The notes beneath the pieces are model-generated. The model worked only from the letters and a program-made list of their open reading frames with translations. It was not told the origin of the DNA and did not search any database. From Micropterix aruncella (taxonomy: Eukaryota; Arthropoda; Insecta; Lepidoptera; Micropterigidae), in NCBI GenBank assembly GCA_944548615.1, contig OX155964.1, positions 13,117,615 to 13,181,614 of the forward strand: a stretch of 64,000 nucleotides of DNA, read 5' to 3'. A program made the translations under genes and the position numbers. This document shows positions 47,851 to 64,000 of the stretch, piece by piece. The number at the start of each line of letters is the position of its first letter. Position 1 is the stretch's first letter.

Positions 47851-49224
47851 AACGGTCGAACGTTTCTTACGAACGCTGCCTTAACGATGAGAGATATATG
47901 ATTGAGTTCTAGAGAAAAGTTCTAGAGCTTGATAATGCCTAAAAAAAAGTCAGTGACAGCAATATGTCTAAGTTTTATATTTAAGTCACCAAAAGTAGTT
48001 TTTTATATTAAAAAAATAATTTAAATCGTTAGGTTATGTTTATTGGTCATATTATCAACAATTGTGAATTCTTATCAAAATAAGTAAATTTATCGTCTCA
48101 AGTGTTTAAAACAAAAGTCTTTTCCCTTTTACTGCATATAATTTCATTTTTACTGCATAAATGGTTAGAGATAATACGACATAGGTATGGAACCGCGATC
48201 GTATCTCTGGTTGGAATTCCTGAAAGACAATATATTTTGGTACCAAATAATAACATCACATCTAATAATATAGTATACAGAGAAGTTTTGAACAATTAAA
48301 ATAAACATAATTTATTCAATCATAATCATTTCATTCACTCATTTGAAACCCGGTAATATAGCCAAATAGCATGCAAATACATATATACATATGCAGTAAA
48401 AATATAACCCTCCTTTTGGCAGTCAGGAAATAAATCATAGCACTCAGTACTAACCGAACCACACTCATAATTTAATCACAAGTAAAAATGTTTACCGTCC
48501 AACGAAGTGGGCACGGGTCAGGTAGTAATCTATAATGTAAAAATCTGAAAGTGCGATAATATCACTATATCCCATATGCCCAAAAAATATGGCTACCCTA
48601 TTATATCCCCATATGTTGGAAGATTAGCACAAAGCTCTTCACGTAACGGATTTGGATTTTCTCTTAACTTTTCCTTGGAATAAAAGCGGCGTCACCTCGG
48701 GGAAGGTCGCGCGGCCTGGCCCCTATTTGCATTGTTACCACTTGACAGTGATGAAGCCGTCACTCTCGAGTATCAAGATGGTCGACGAGCCGTTTACCTC
48801 ACACTTTGTTTACCGCTGGGAAAAGCGAGTCAATAACCCCATTTTCAGGTCGAAGCTTTGAGGAAAACGATCTCTTTTCCGCTAATAATATTTTTTAATG
48901 CAGTTTTATGTTTAATCGTAAAATTATAACACTATTTTAAATGTGTCCAAAAATTATAGGTCACTCGCCGTAACTGCGAATATGTAAAACCGGAAGCGGG
49001 GATGCCGATACTTTGTGGTGATCGGGCGATCGGTAGCTGTCGATCGACGGCCATTTCGCCACTGCATTTTGTCACGTGGTTGTGGAAGTGACAGCTAACA
49101 GCGCTAGAGCGAGAAGAATATTGTCTCAAGAAATGACCAGACAATGGTTCTTTGTATCCCTAAACACCATTCAGCGATTGATATCATCGACGACAAACAA
49201 ATTAATATCGCTATCCTTAACCAA
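47851..49224. other. Intergenic, with GC-richer patches
   Basis: Two GC-richer blocks (about 48650-48860 and 48960-49130) stand out. Neither shows a recognised domain or clear splice structure. They could be parts of repeats or an unannotated 5' region. Confidence 0.35.
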
Positions 49225-49563
<339 letters not shown>

Positions 49564-49834
49564 TTGTTTTTTTGTAAAATCTTTTTTTAAAGAATTCCTT
49601 TAAAGGATGACACTTTGATGAAAAAATAAAAATAATAAAAGCCACTTACATAGCTGGAAGGTTTTCCCGGACTGGACTGGGAAATGCTTATTGTTTAAAC
49701 GAGATGTATTCTTGGATGAGTACCACTTTCGACGGTACACTGTAGGTTTAATGGGATCCCTTTATCGCTAGCGAACGATCGCCCTTCATCCACATCTCAA
49801 AAACAAAGCGTATCCTTTTGCAAACCAAAATAAT

Positions 49835-50047
49835 ATGTCTTTATTAAAGACAAATTTAAGCAAAAACAATGAAAAAAATCACAATCAATCGTCTCTTAAA
49901 TGCGGAATGACATTTCGAAAATTCGATTTGAAATTCGAATATATCCACTCTTTAAAAGGACGATATATGATTGCTGGGCTCGCTATCAGCCAGCTATTAA
50001 ATGAAAATAAAAATAAAATACTTCATTTTCTCGTTCCCATGAAATAA
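49835..50047 (+). CDS. Hypothetical 70-residue ORF in 589-bp unit, copy 1
   Basis: ATG frame starting MSLLKTNLSKNNEKNHNQSS and ending HFLVPMK. No domain recognised. It is basic and rich in Asn, Lys and Leu. It differs from the copy at 50424 by two substitutions that I can see, one missense (Phe/Leu) and one silent. The frame is not evident in the related 556-bp unit, so it may be chance. Confidence 0.25.
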   Translation: MSLLKTNLSKNNEKNHNQSSLKCGMTFRKFDLKFEYIHSLKGRYMIAGLAISQLLNENKNKILHFLVPMK

Positions 50048-50423
50048 GATATAAATCGTAATTTCTGGTCGAGAAGTTTATACTTAAGGCTATATGATAT
50101 TTACAAGAGTTCAAAACATAAGATAAAATTGTATAATATTGTTAATATTTGATTGGTTTTTTGTAAAATCTTTTTTTAAAGAATTCCTTTAAAGGATGAC
50201 ACTTTGATGAAAAAATAAAAATAATAAAAGCCACTTACATAGCTGGAAGGTTTTCCCGGACTGGACTGGGAAATGCTTATTGTTTAAACGAGATGTATTC
50301 TTGGATGAGTACCACTTTCGACGGTACACTGTAGGTTTAATGGGATCCCTTTATCGCTAGCGAACGATCGCCCTTCATCCACATCTCAAAAACAAAGCGT
50401 ATCCTTTTGCAAACCAAAATAAT

Positions 50424-50636
50424 ATGTCTTTATTAAAGACAAATTTAAGCAAAAACAATGAAAAAAATCACAATCAATCGTCTCTTAAATGCGGAATGAC
50501 ATTTCGAAAATTAGATTTGAAATTCGAATATATCCACTCTTTAAAAGGACGATATATGATTGCTGGGCTCGCTATCAGCCAACTATTAAATGAAAATAAA
50601 AATAAAATACTTCATTTTCTCGTTCCCATGAAATAA
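50424..50636 (+). CDS. Hypothetical 70-residue ORF in 589-bp unit, copy 2
   Basis: Same frame as 49835-50047, with Leu in place of Phe at residue 29. Conservation follows from recent tandem duplication and is not evidence of selection. Confidence 0.25.
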   Translation: MSLLKTNLSKNNEKNHNQSSLKCGMTFRKLDLKFEYIHSLKGRYMIAGLAISQLLNENKNKILHFLVPMK

Positions 50637-50906
50637 GATATAAATCGTAATTTCTGGTCGAGAAGTTTATACTTAAGGCTATATGATATTTACAAGAGTT
50701 CAAAACATAAGATAAAATTGTATAATATTGTTAATATTTGATTGGTTTTTTGTAAAATCTTTTTTTAAAGAATTCCTTTAAAGGATGACACTTTGATGAA
50801 AAAATAAAAATAAGAAAAGCCACTTACATAGCTGGAAGGTTTTCCCGGACTGGACTGGGAAATGCTTATTGTTTAAACGAGATGTATTCTTGGATGAGTA
50901 CCACTT

Positions 50907-51092
<186 letters not shown>

Positions 51093-51429
51093 CTAGGCAT
51101 TTGCACTTCGGGTTGCGCAACTTACGCCCCACCCCGTATTCAATATCAACTCTATATCTAATAGGGATTTATTAATCAATTCATTCATGTATTAGCTTCC
51201 GGAAGGATTCTAGCTTTATTCCTCTCCATCTTGTGGTTTTCATCTATAATTTTTTGTAGACATGGAAATAGATTATAAGAAATATCCCAACCTCTACGTA
51301 TAACCGGAAGGTTTACGACCTAGACCAAAGCTATTAAAACCACTGGACTAACGCAAAAACTCATCATCTCATCGAGAAGCGCGAAATATCTCTACTCTCG
51401 ATCGCCTTGTGTACGTCAAATCGACTTGA

Positions 51430-52290
51430 AATAAAAAATGAAAATTATTAAAATAACACACGACGATATTGATAGTGATATCACGTCTCTGACGGTTGCT
51501 ACACTGTTTAATCAATTATTTTCATCTACTTCGTGCCAACCGGATTTATCGCATTTTCCGATTTATATTATGGACCAAAATTATTATCATTACATATTTC
51601 TACCTATTGTCACCACGCCAATGCGCTTAAAGGAGCCAGTTATGGGGTAGTTCTTCATACAAACGCCAATGCAAAAAACTCTCGAATAAAACAAATACAT
51701 TCAGATGGTAGAGCGTATTCAAAGAAAAATTTTAAGATATATTTAGTACAGAAAATACAATATTTATCCATACTTATTTCCGTCCGATTTTGTGCTAGGA
51801 ATGATAGGATACAACAGTCTTGAAACGCGTCGATATATTTCACTAATTATATTTGCATATAAATTAATTCAAGGAACTATTTATTTGGCAGAGATACTAT
51901 GTAAGTTTGAATTGTACGTACCGGTAAATTACACAGCGAGGAGATCGCATCTATTGTTTAATGTGCCGTACCACCGTACAAATATTTTTGTAGACAGGCC
52001 AGCGGAAGGGTTATAGCTCCTTTTAATTCCTTACCAACAAAAATAGATATCTTTTGTATATCCTTTTGGCAGCTAAAAAGGCAAATCCATGCTATCTCAT
52101 ATTTATCATAATCTGTCTTTTATTTAGTTTTATATTTTTATGTTTTTTTCTTGTTCAATTTTAGCATTAATTTAGTTATGTAAGTCATTTATTTTTAGAC
52201 TTACACTCTAGCTTTAATATTCAAGGGCGAATTGGATTCATCTGTAATGCCCTTGATTACTATTTGAAACTAATAAATAAATAATAAATA
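51430..52290 (+). pseudogene. Jockey/CR1-like LINE, internally deleted
   Basis: Reads LTVATLFNQLFSSTSCQPDL, an RT-upstream region, then jumps to the RT thumb/C-terminal region (YNSLETRRYISLIIFAYKLI, CKFELYVPVNY, RRSHLLFNVPYHRTNIF). The 3' UTR contains TTCAAGGGCGAATTGGATTC and the tail is (AATAAATA)n. Stops and frameshifts are present. The 3' 560 bp recur at 54975-55545. Confidence 0.75.
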
Positions 52291-52299
52291 ATCTCAGTG

Positions 52300-53290
52300 C
52301 TATGAAAATTAACTTAGCATTAGATCACATAATCATACAGGCGCTGATTAAGTAGATTTTTGAAAAAAATATTTAAAACCATAGCTATTATAACTTTTAG
52401 ATTTAAAGAAAAATCGGTCATTTTTTCATCACTTAAATCGTTCTCAAAAATCTACTTGATCAGCACCCTATAAGATACTATAATATAAGACTAATATTTT
52501 CCTTATTCGAAAGTAATTTGTGTTGAAGTTTCGTATAAAGAAATACTTCATAGCGGCCATTTTCACGTGGGTGTAAGCCCCTGACTAAGGATATATTTAC
52601 AAAGGTATACCATTTGCAGTTGTATACAGACAATATTTCAAATATTGAATTTCCAAGACAGATAACTTTGTGAAAATAATAAATAATACCCATAATCACT
52701 TATTTATTCATTTATTTATTTAAGAATTAATTACTAAAAAAACATTGATTTTGCTTACTAAAATAACAGGAACCAAATGGCAAAACCATGGCATTGTGCT
52801 TATTTGATTCTGTCACCCAACTGAGTTCAGCCCGTTCTAGGGCGGACAGTGCTCTAATATTAGAATAAATTATTTCAACGTTTTAGAAAATGATCATGAA
52901 ACTAAATTGCTTGAAATTTAAGTTTAAAAAAACTTAATTTTAAAGCTGTATTGGTTGATTTAAATATAGAATTGCATTCGATAATAATTTTTCTCGGTGG
53001 CGAAATTAAACGTATGGAGTTATGTCTTATTATTACATGTTATTTTTTAGGAATCTTTATTATACTACATAAAATCATTTCTGAATTAAATAAAATATTT
53101 AATAACATAAATTTATTTAAAAATTTAAATGAAAATTTCAAATTCAGACGAATAATAAAAATGAAATGATTTTTTAATTATCGTCTAATTGCTAGTATTT
53201 TTTTTATTAAAAAAATAAGTACATAATCTCTATGTATCATGAACTATTGTAAGTTAAGTATAATTATAACTTCATGCTATATAAAATATT
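52300..53290. other. AT-rich intergenic sequence
   Basis: No recognised gene or repeat family. Confidence 0.45.
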
Positions 53291-53295
53291 ATATA

Positions 53296-53514
53296 CTAGC
53301 TGCGCCCAGCGGTTTCACCTGCGTGGTGATGGAAAATTGTGATAATGATGATAGAAAACCATATATCTTTATAAATTATAGCCTATGTGTTATTCTGATG
53401 TGTAAGCTATATTATTGTAAAGTTTCATCAAAATCCATTTAGTAGTTTTTGCGTGAAAGAGTAACAAACATCCATACATACATACAAACTTTCGCGTTTA
53501 TAATATTAGTAGGA
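53296..53514 (-). mobile_element. Non-autonomous Helitron
   Basis: The minus strand starts TCCTACTAATATTATAAACG and ends at CTAG after GGTGAAACCGC-GGGCGCAG. These are the TC...CTRR ends expected of Helitrons. Internal AGTTTGTATG, GTTACTCTTTCACGCAAAAAC and TTTTGATGAAAC motifs are common in insect copies. About 219 bp. Confidence 0.75.
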
Positions 53515-54159
53515 TATAACGACTCTTAACATAAAATTAACAAGGTATTAATATTTTTTGCTGGGGTACAACCATTGTATTGCGTTGCAATATATACCGT
53601 GTTCTTCTCCTTTAGTTTAAAGTTAAGCAGCATCAGTGGTTGTTGCCAATTGGAATTTAATTCGATCACTTTCGTAGAAACACGAATTGCTCAATAGGCT
53701 CAATTGTTGTTTGTATTTCGTAAAAAAACATTGTTTTAATTAATATCAATTATACTGCAGACACGGTATTTATTTTTCTGCATGTAAACATCAATGTATT
53801 TTTACATTTCAAATCAACTAGATCATATGCGGTCAGACCTCAAGAGTCGACTAAGATATATTTCGTAAGGCAGGATGATCGAAGAACGCTATGGCTCGAT
53901 TTTGCATAAACTAAAAATCATCACAGATTGGGCAAAATTCAGAAAAATCGGTTGTCACCCCAAAACTTTCCCGGCAAGTAGCTAAGACAGATTTTATGTG
54001 AATATTAATTTCATTACAAAATCGATGAGTACCCTCTCTCGGCCCGCGCGGGCGTTCGAATCCGGATGGGTTTCATTGCGACGCCTCCTCGGTCGGCTGG
54101 GTATTCGACTGGTCGGTATTTGATTAAAATATATGGCGGCATTTAAATATTATTAGCGC

Positions 54160-54600
54160 AGCTTGTATATGAGATATACCAGTCGAAATTTCACAATTTG
54201 GCTTTAGCCCAACAAGGCAAATGTGTACTAAATTTCAAGTCTCTAAGTCCAATATTTTGAAGATGATATATGACTAGTGGACCGATTTCAAACACAATTC
54301 TTGCAATGACTAACTTATCCCTAAATTATACCTGTAAGTTTTCAACTCTTGCAATGACCAAATTATACCTGTATACCAAATTTTAGCTCAATCGGATTAA
54401 GCGTTTGGGCGCCATCGTTGAAGAATACACACACAATCGCACACGCACACAGAGACACACATACACACATCCTTTGACGCAGACAGACTTCAATCTGAAA
54501 ATGGTCTTAATCGTGTCATGGAAGCTCAAAATTGATATTCCCGTCTACATCTCGGAAAAAATGTTAGCGCGTTCACAATAATTTCCCTCCTGGTCGGTTG
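54160..54600. repeat. Dispersed repeat with CA-rich run
   Basis: TACCAAATTTTAGCTCAATC, then GGATTAAGCGTTTGGGCG and an ACACACACAA-type run resemble a common insect interspersed repeat. TTGCAATGAC occurs twice. No coding sequence. Confidence 0.45.
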
Positions 54601-54974
54601 GTGAGCCAGGAAAGTAAAAAAAAAATAAAATAACCTGGTGTCGTCAATTTGATAGTCTTCCTCCCTTTATAAACAATAACCAGTGTTAAGTGACGTCACA
54701 ATAATTCTTAATTAGTATCAGACAATGGTAACAAATGCCGTGCAATTGCGTTTAACCACTTACGCAACACAGCCATTATAAGATTTTTTCCCTAATCTAT
54801 AATTAAAAGAATCAGCAATTCTTTTGAAACAAAATTAATTAATCGAGCGATATCGCACGAGACAGCGATTTGTTCTGATTTGCGTAAAAACACATATTAT
54901 TGGAGCTACATTTGTTTGAAAATATAATCTATATCATCTAATTCATCTAATAACTAATTTTAATTCATCTAATA

Positions 54975-55545
54975 AGAAATTTTTTAAGATATATTTATTA
55001 CAGAAAATACAATATTTAGCCATACTTATTTCCGTCCGATTTTGTGCTAGGAATGGTAGGATATAACAGTCTTGAAACGCGTCTATATATTTCACTAATT
55101 ATATTTGCATATATATTAATTCAAGGAACTATTTATTTGCCAGAGATACTATGTAAGTTTGAATTGTACGTACCGGTAAATTACACAGCGAGGAGATCGC
55201 ATCTATTGTTTAATGTGCCGTACCACCGTACAAATATTTTTGTACACTGGCCAGTGGGAAGGGTTATAGCTCTTCTGAATTCCTTACCCACAGAAATAGA
55301 TATCTTTTGTATATCCCTTTGGCAGCTAAAAAGGCAACTCCCTGCTATCTCATGTTTATCATAATCTGTCTTTTATTTAGTTTTATATTTTTATGTTTTT
55401 TTCTTGTTCAATGTTAGCATTAATTTAGTTATGTAGTCATTTATTTTTAGACTTACACTCTAGTTTTAATATTCAAGGGCGAATTGGATTCATCTGTAAT
55501 GCCCTTGAATACTATTTGAAACTAATAAATAAATAAATAAATAAC
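54975..55545 (+). pseudogene. LINE 3' end, second copy of the 51430-52290 family
   Basis: 5'-truncated copy starting near AAATTTTTTAAGATATATTT. It encodes MVGYNSLETRLYISLIIFAY and onward, with RRSHLLFNVPYHRTNIFVHW and LLNSLPTEIDIFCISLWQLK. It ends in (AATAAATA)n. It is less decayed at the C-terminus than the first copy. Confidence 0.75.
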
Positions 55546-55571
55546 CTTAGTATTCGTCTCTCAAATTGTTA

Positions 55572-56220
55572 ATAGAACAGAATAGAATAACTTTAATGTG
55601 CTATAAAATAATGCTTAATGAATATTACACTGGATAGTACAATGAATTTGGATATTACAATGAATATTACACATAAAAAATACAATGTATGCACAAATGG
55701 CGGACTTATCGCTATAGCGATATCTTACAGTCAATCATTTGATAAACTAATTCTTAATTGTTACCGTACAAAACACACACAAAAAATAAAGTTAAATTTA
55801 AAATAAAATTTTACAAATATATGTCAATAACTTATGCTATGGTTGCCCAGGGAAGGATAAAGGAGAGGACAGGTTGAGGTATTTGGCTAGTGGCTGTGTG
55901 AAAATAAATGTTTCTTCAACAACTTTTTGAAAGTGTGCAACGAAGATGCATTCTACGAAGAGTAGCGACGACTTATGAAAATTTCTTCGATCGCGAATAG
56001 GAAGCCTATGAAGTTGCTCACGAAAGCAGCTAACGTGGTCGAACTTTCGGAAGGTAAAAACATACATAAGGAAGATATTTTGAAGACGCTCCAGCTTATT
56101 CAAAACAACCTTACTGGTATCTATATAACAAATATCACCGTTCATCACTGTTCGAAATATTGAAAAATTATGTTGATGGAAATAGCACAACAGCAGCAGT
56201 ACTATAAATATATAATGTTT
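55572..56220 (-). pseudogene. Jockey-like LINE 3' fragment
   Basis: The minus strand encodes KVVLNKLERLQNIFLMYVF, FRKFDHVSCFREQLHRLPIR and DRRNFHKSSLL, the typical region after LINE RT (L-RLQN ... R-HL-WLPI--R). It continues into a 3' UTR with AGATATCGCTATAGCGATAAG and ends TTATTCTATTCTGTTC. The UTR belongs to the same group as 31868 and 46756. Confidence 0.75.
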
Positions 56221-61851
<5,631 letters not shown>

Positions 61852-62009
61852 GTCAGCAACAATTAATAAATCATAATAGCTTACTAATCAGAGCTGTAAA
61901 TCTGGAAGTATCTGCTTCGCTTAACTAAGAAAAAGTTGTTTCTAGGCTGAAATCTTTTATATATTTTAATTTACTTTTTAATAGATACAATATAACTCTC
62001 ATTAACTCC

Positions 62010-63960
62010 TCTGGTTATTTGTAGTAATGCGTAAGCGTGGCTGAGCCAGCCTGGTACTTAAACCGGCCAGGTCCGTCCGAGGTATTCCCCGAATCCGCGA
62101 TCTTCTGACCCCAACCGCATGTGACTGCAGGATTACAGGAGTTAAAAGGCCATGTTACAGTTTGGCCACTAAGACCCGTATGTAGGACTGGCCAAAGGCA
62201 CGGGCACATCACCCATCTGGTAAGAGGCCAACGCCTTCACCGCGAGATAGCCAGGAGTGTTACCTAGCGGGCTTACACTGACGCCCTTACTTCCAATTAC
62301 GACCAGATTACTCCAGTCTCTCGATTGGTTCCGAGTTCCAGGTCGTTTGCGCGGTCCTCTCCCTTACGAAGCGGTGAAACGGTGTGTACCGAATCTATCG
62401 CGGATCATGGCATCCTTTGCCCGACTGTTCACCTAGGATCGGGTAGCCGATGGTCGTTTCAAGAGCAGTCGCCGTAAGGTCCGGGACCACCACCACTCTA
62501 TAGGAATCAGTACTGCTTCCAGACTCCCCTGACCGTTAGTCAGAGTGCACAGTCGATTGGCTTACGCCGCACGGTGCGCAGACCGTTCAGGAGCGCCAGA
62601 AGGTTGATTCCTAGGGGAAACTAACCCTAAGACCAGAGTCCTACCCAGGCTCGCACTTCATGCGTGGAGGCCGTCGGATGGGTGTTGACCCGTGATTGTG
62701 ACCAACCCTGAACAGAATGGGTCTTCGTGACCAACTCAGCAAGGGCCCCATAGCTCCCAAAGAACATAGTGAGCATTTTACAAGCGGACACTTCAGACGA
62801 CAAAATGCTTCTTTTCAGACGCCGACACCATCAGGCAGTGGCTTCACCTTCAGCCGCCACATCCAAGGGACGAAAAAGAAGAAAAAAATATTATTGATTT
62901 GATAATTGATAAAAATACCCTCCGTGACATTTACAAACCTGAAAAACAAGGCAGCAATAGGTAAAAAATTGGTAAATCGGTGATATCAGTAATACAGTGA
63001 TAATTTGTTTGAAATGGATCTGTATATTACCCCGCTAGACCGCCGCGTTTGTGATTAGGTAAGAAAGGACAAATCATCGATATTACCTATATCCTGTACA
63101 TTACTGCAGGATGACATAGACGCCGTGTATCTTGGGAGCATAAACCACAAGCCATACTTCAATAGCGGCAAATGTTCTATCATGACGTACTCGCGAGGTG
63201 ACGCCCCGCTTGTACATAGTTATGACATTGATGGCAAGGCGCTATCACGAGTAAATCAAACGAGAGACCTAGGAGTGACCTTTGACTCACGGTTGACATA
63301 TATATAGGCAGCACATCTACACCCTAGTTGATAATTCTTACAAATTGCTAGGTTTTATGATGAGGAGCATGAGACAGTTCAACAACACATTTGTCCCCAC
63401 ATTCAATTCCCTAATTCGGAGCAGATTAGAAGTCAACGCTGCAATATGGAGTCCTTACGAAAATAGCTACATATCCAGGCTGGAGAGTATACAGAAACGC
63501 TTTATGAGGTTCCTGTACTTTAAACAGCATGGATATTATCCCTTTCTATATCCTACGGCATTTATTCTGGGGATGGTTGAGTACAACTAACTAAGCGTAA
63601 GAAGAGATTGGCTGGCAATCTGCCAAATATATAGACTGCTTAGGGGGTTAGTTGATAATCCGACCATCCTTAGAAGAATCGGTCTGTTTGTACAGCCAAT
63701 TACTACCGTGCTAGAACTCAGGTATTGTTCGCGTTACGCGGAGCTAGAACTAACATCGTTCACCACTGCTTTACGGTGCGGACGCTTCGTACCATAAATG
63801 CACTATGTTCGGCTGAGCCAGAATTGGTTATTTGGATGGTGAACTTAGCACAACTGCAAAGTACGGTAATGGCATTTATTAGCAATCAAGAATTAGATAA
63901 ATATGTAGTATGTAGTATTAAAATTGTTAAAAAGTAGTAACTAGTATAATAAGAAAGGTT
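62010..63960 (+). pseudogene. Jockey/CR1-like LINE, with 5' region and RT C-terminus
   Basis: GC-rich leader (62010-62716), then an ORF1-like start at 62717-62902 (MGLRDQLSKGPIAPKEHSEH ...). RT thumb sequence follows near 63125: NSGKCSIMTYSRGDA, NQTRDLGVTFDSRLTY, SYKLLGFMMRSMRQFNN, LIRSRLEVNAAIWSPYENSY, RLESIQKRFMRFLYFKQHGY. Frames change at about 63310 and 63590, and the endonuclease and RT core are absent. It is therefore an internally deleted relic, or two adjacent fragments. Confidence 0.7.
62220..62623 (+). repeat. GC-rich 400-bp dispersed repeat, copy 2
   Basis: Near-identical partner of 38384-38785, in the same orientation. Here it lies in the leader of the LINE relic, which suggests it is a LINE 5' UTR module. 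Confidence 0.75.
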
Positions 63961-64000
63961 AGATAATCATTAGATACACAATGTAAGTATAATCGTTTAA

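Noticed and set aside
48102..48299. Overlapping 65-codon frames on both strands
   Set aside because: Mirror-image open frames over AT-rich DNA, with no domain or splice support.

Overview
This is an AT-rich eukaryotic window, most likely from a moth or butterfly. The case for Lepidoptera rests on spliceosomal introns, a CYP9-like P450 5' end, a mori-type mariner relic, Helitron ends beginning TCTATACTAATATT and TCCTACTAATATT, and a LINE 3' UTR motif (AGATATCNCTATAGYGATAAG) seen three times. Other insects cannot be excluded. No bacterial-type operon, rRNA, tRNA or CRISPR array was seen.

Two host genes are visible, both on the minus strand. The first is the 5' end of a cytochrome P450 (exons at 3345-3541 and about 256-419) that runs off the low-coordinate edge. 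The second is a complete SLC26-family anion transporter, rebuilt by eye from 11 coding exons between 39074 and 7041. All of its GT/AG junctions and reading phases agree, and it gives 657 residues ending in a STAS domain. Its introns hold most of the repeats between 7.4 and 38.9 kb. Intron 8 contains a whole, very young LTR element (11494-19591) whose interior has no recognisable gag or pol. No host gene was recognised from 39.1 to 64 kb. That part is built of MITEs, a mariner relic, LINE 3' ends, Helitrons, a Penelope-like reverse transcriptase and simple repeats.

The striking theme is (TA)n. Eleven tracts of about 125-755 bp total about 2.8 kb, and several mobile sequences begin or end exactly at them: the LTR element, the Penelope-like element, and two partial tandem arrays (units of 556 and 589 bp). 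On opposite strands these two arrays are diverged members of one unrecognised family. They share a conserved block with a hairpin whose stem differs by a paired substitution. This TA-capped, partly tandem family is the best candidate here for something undescribed. A second notable point is a 57-bp minisatellite beside the last SLC26 exon, which repeats the splice acceptor in frame.
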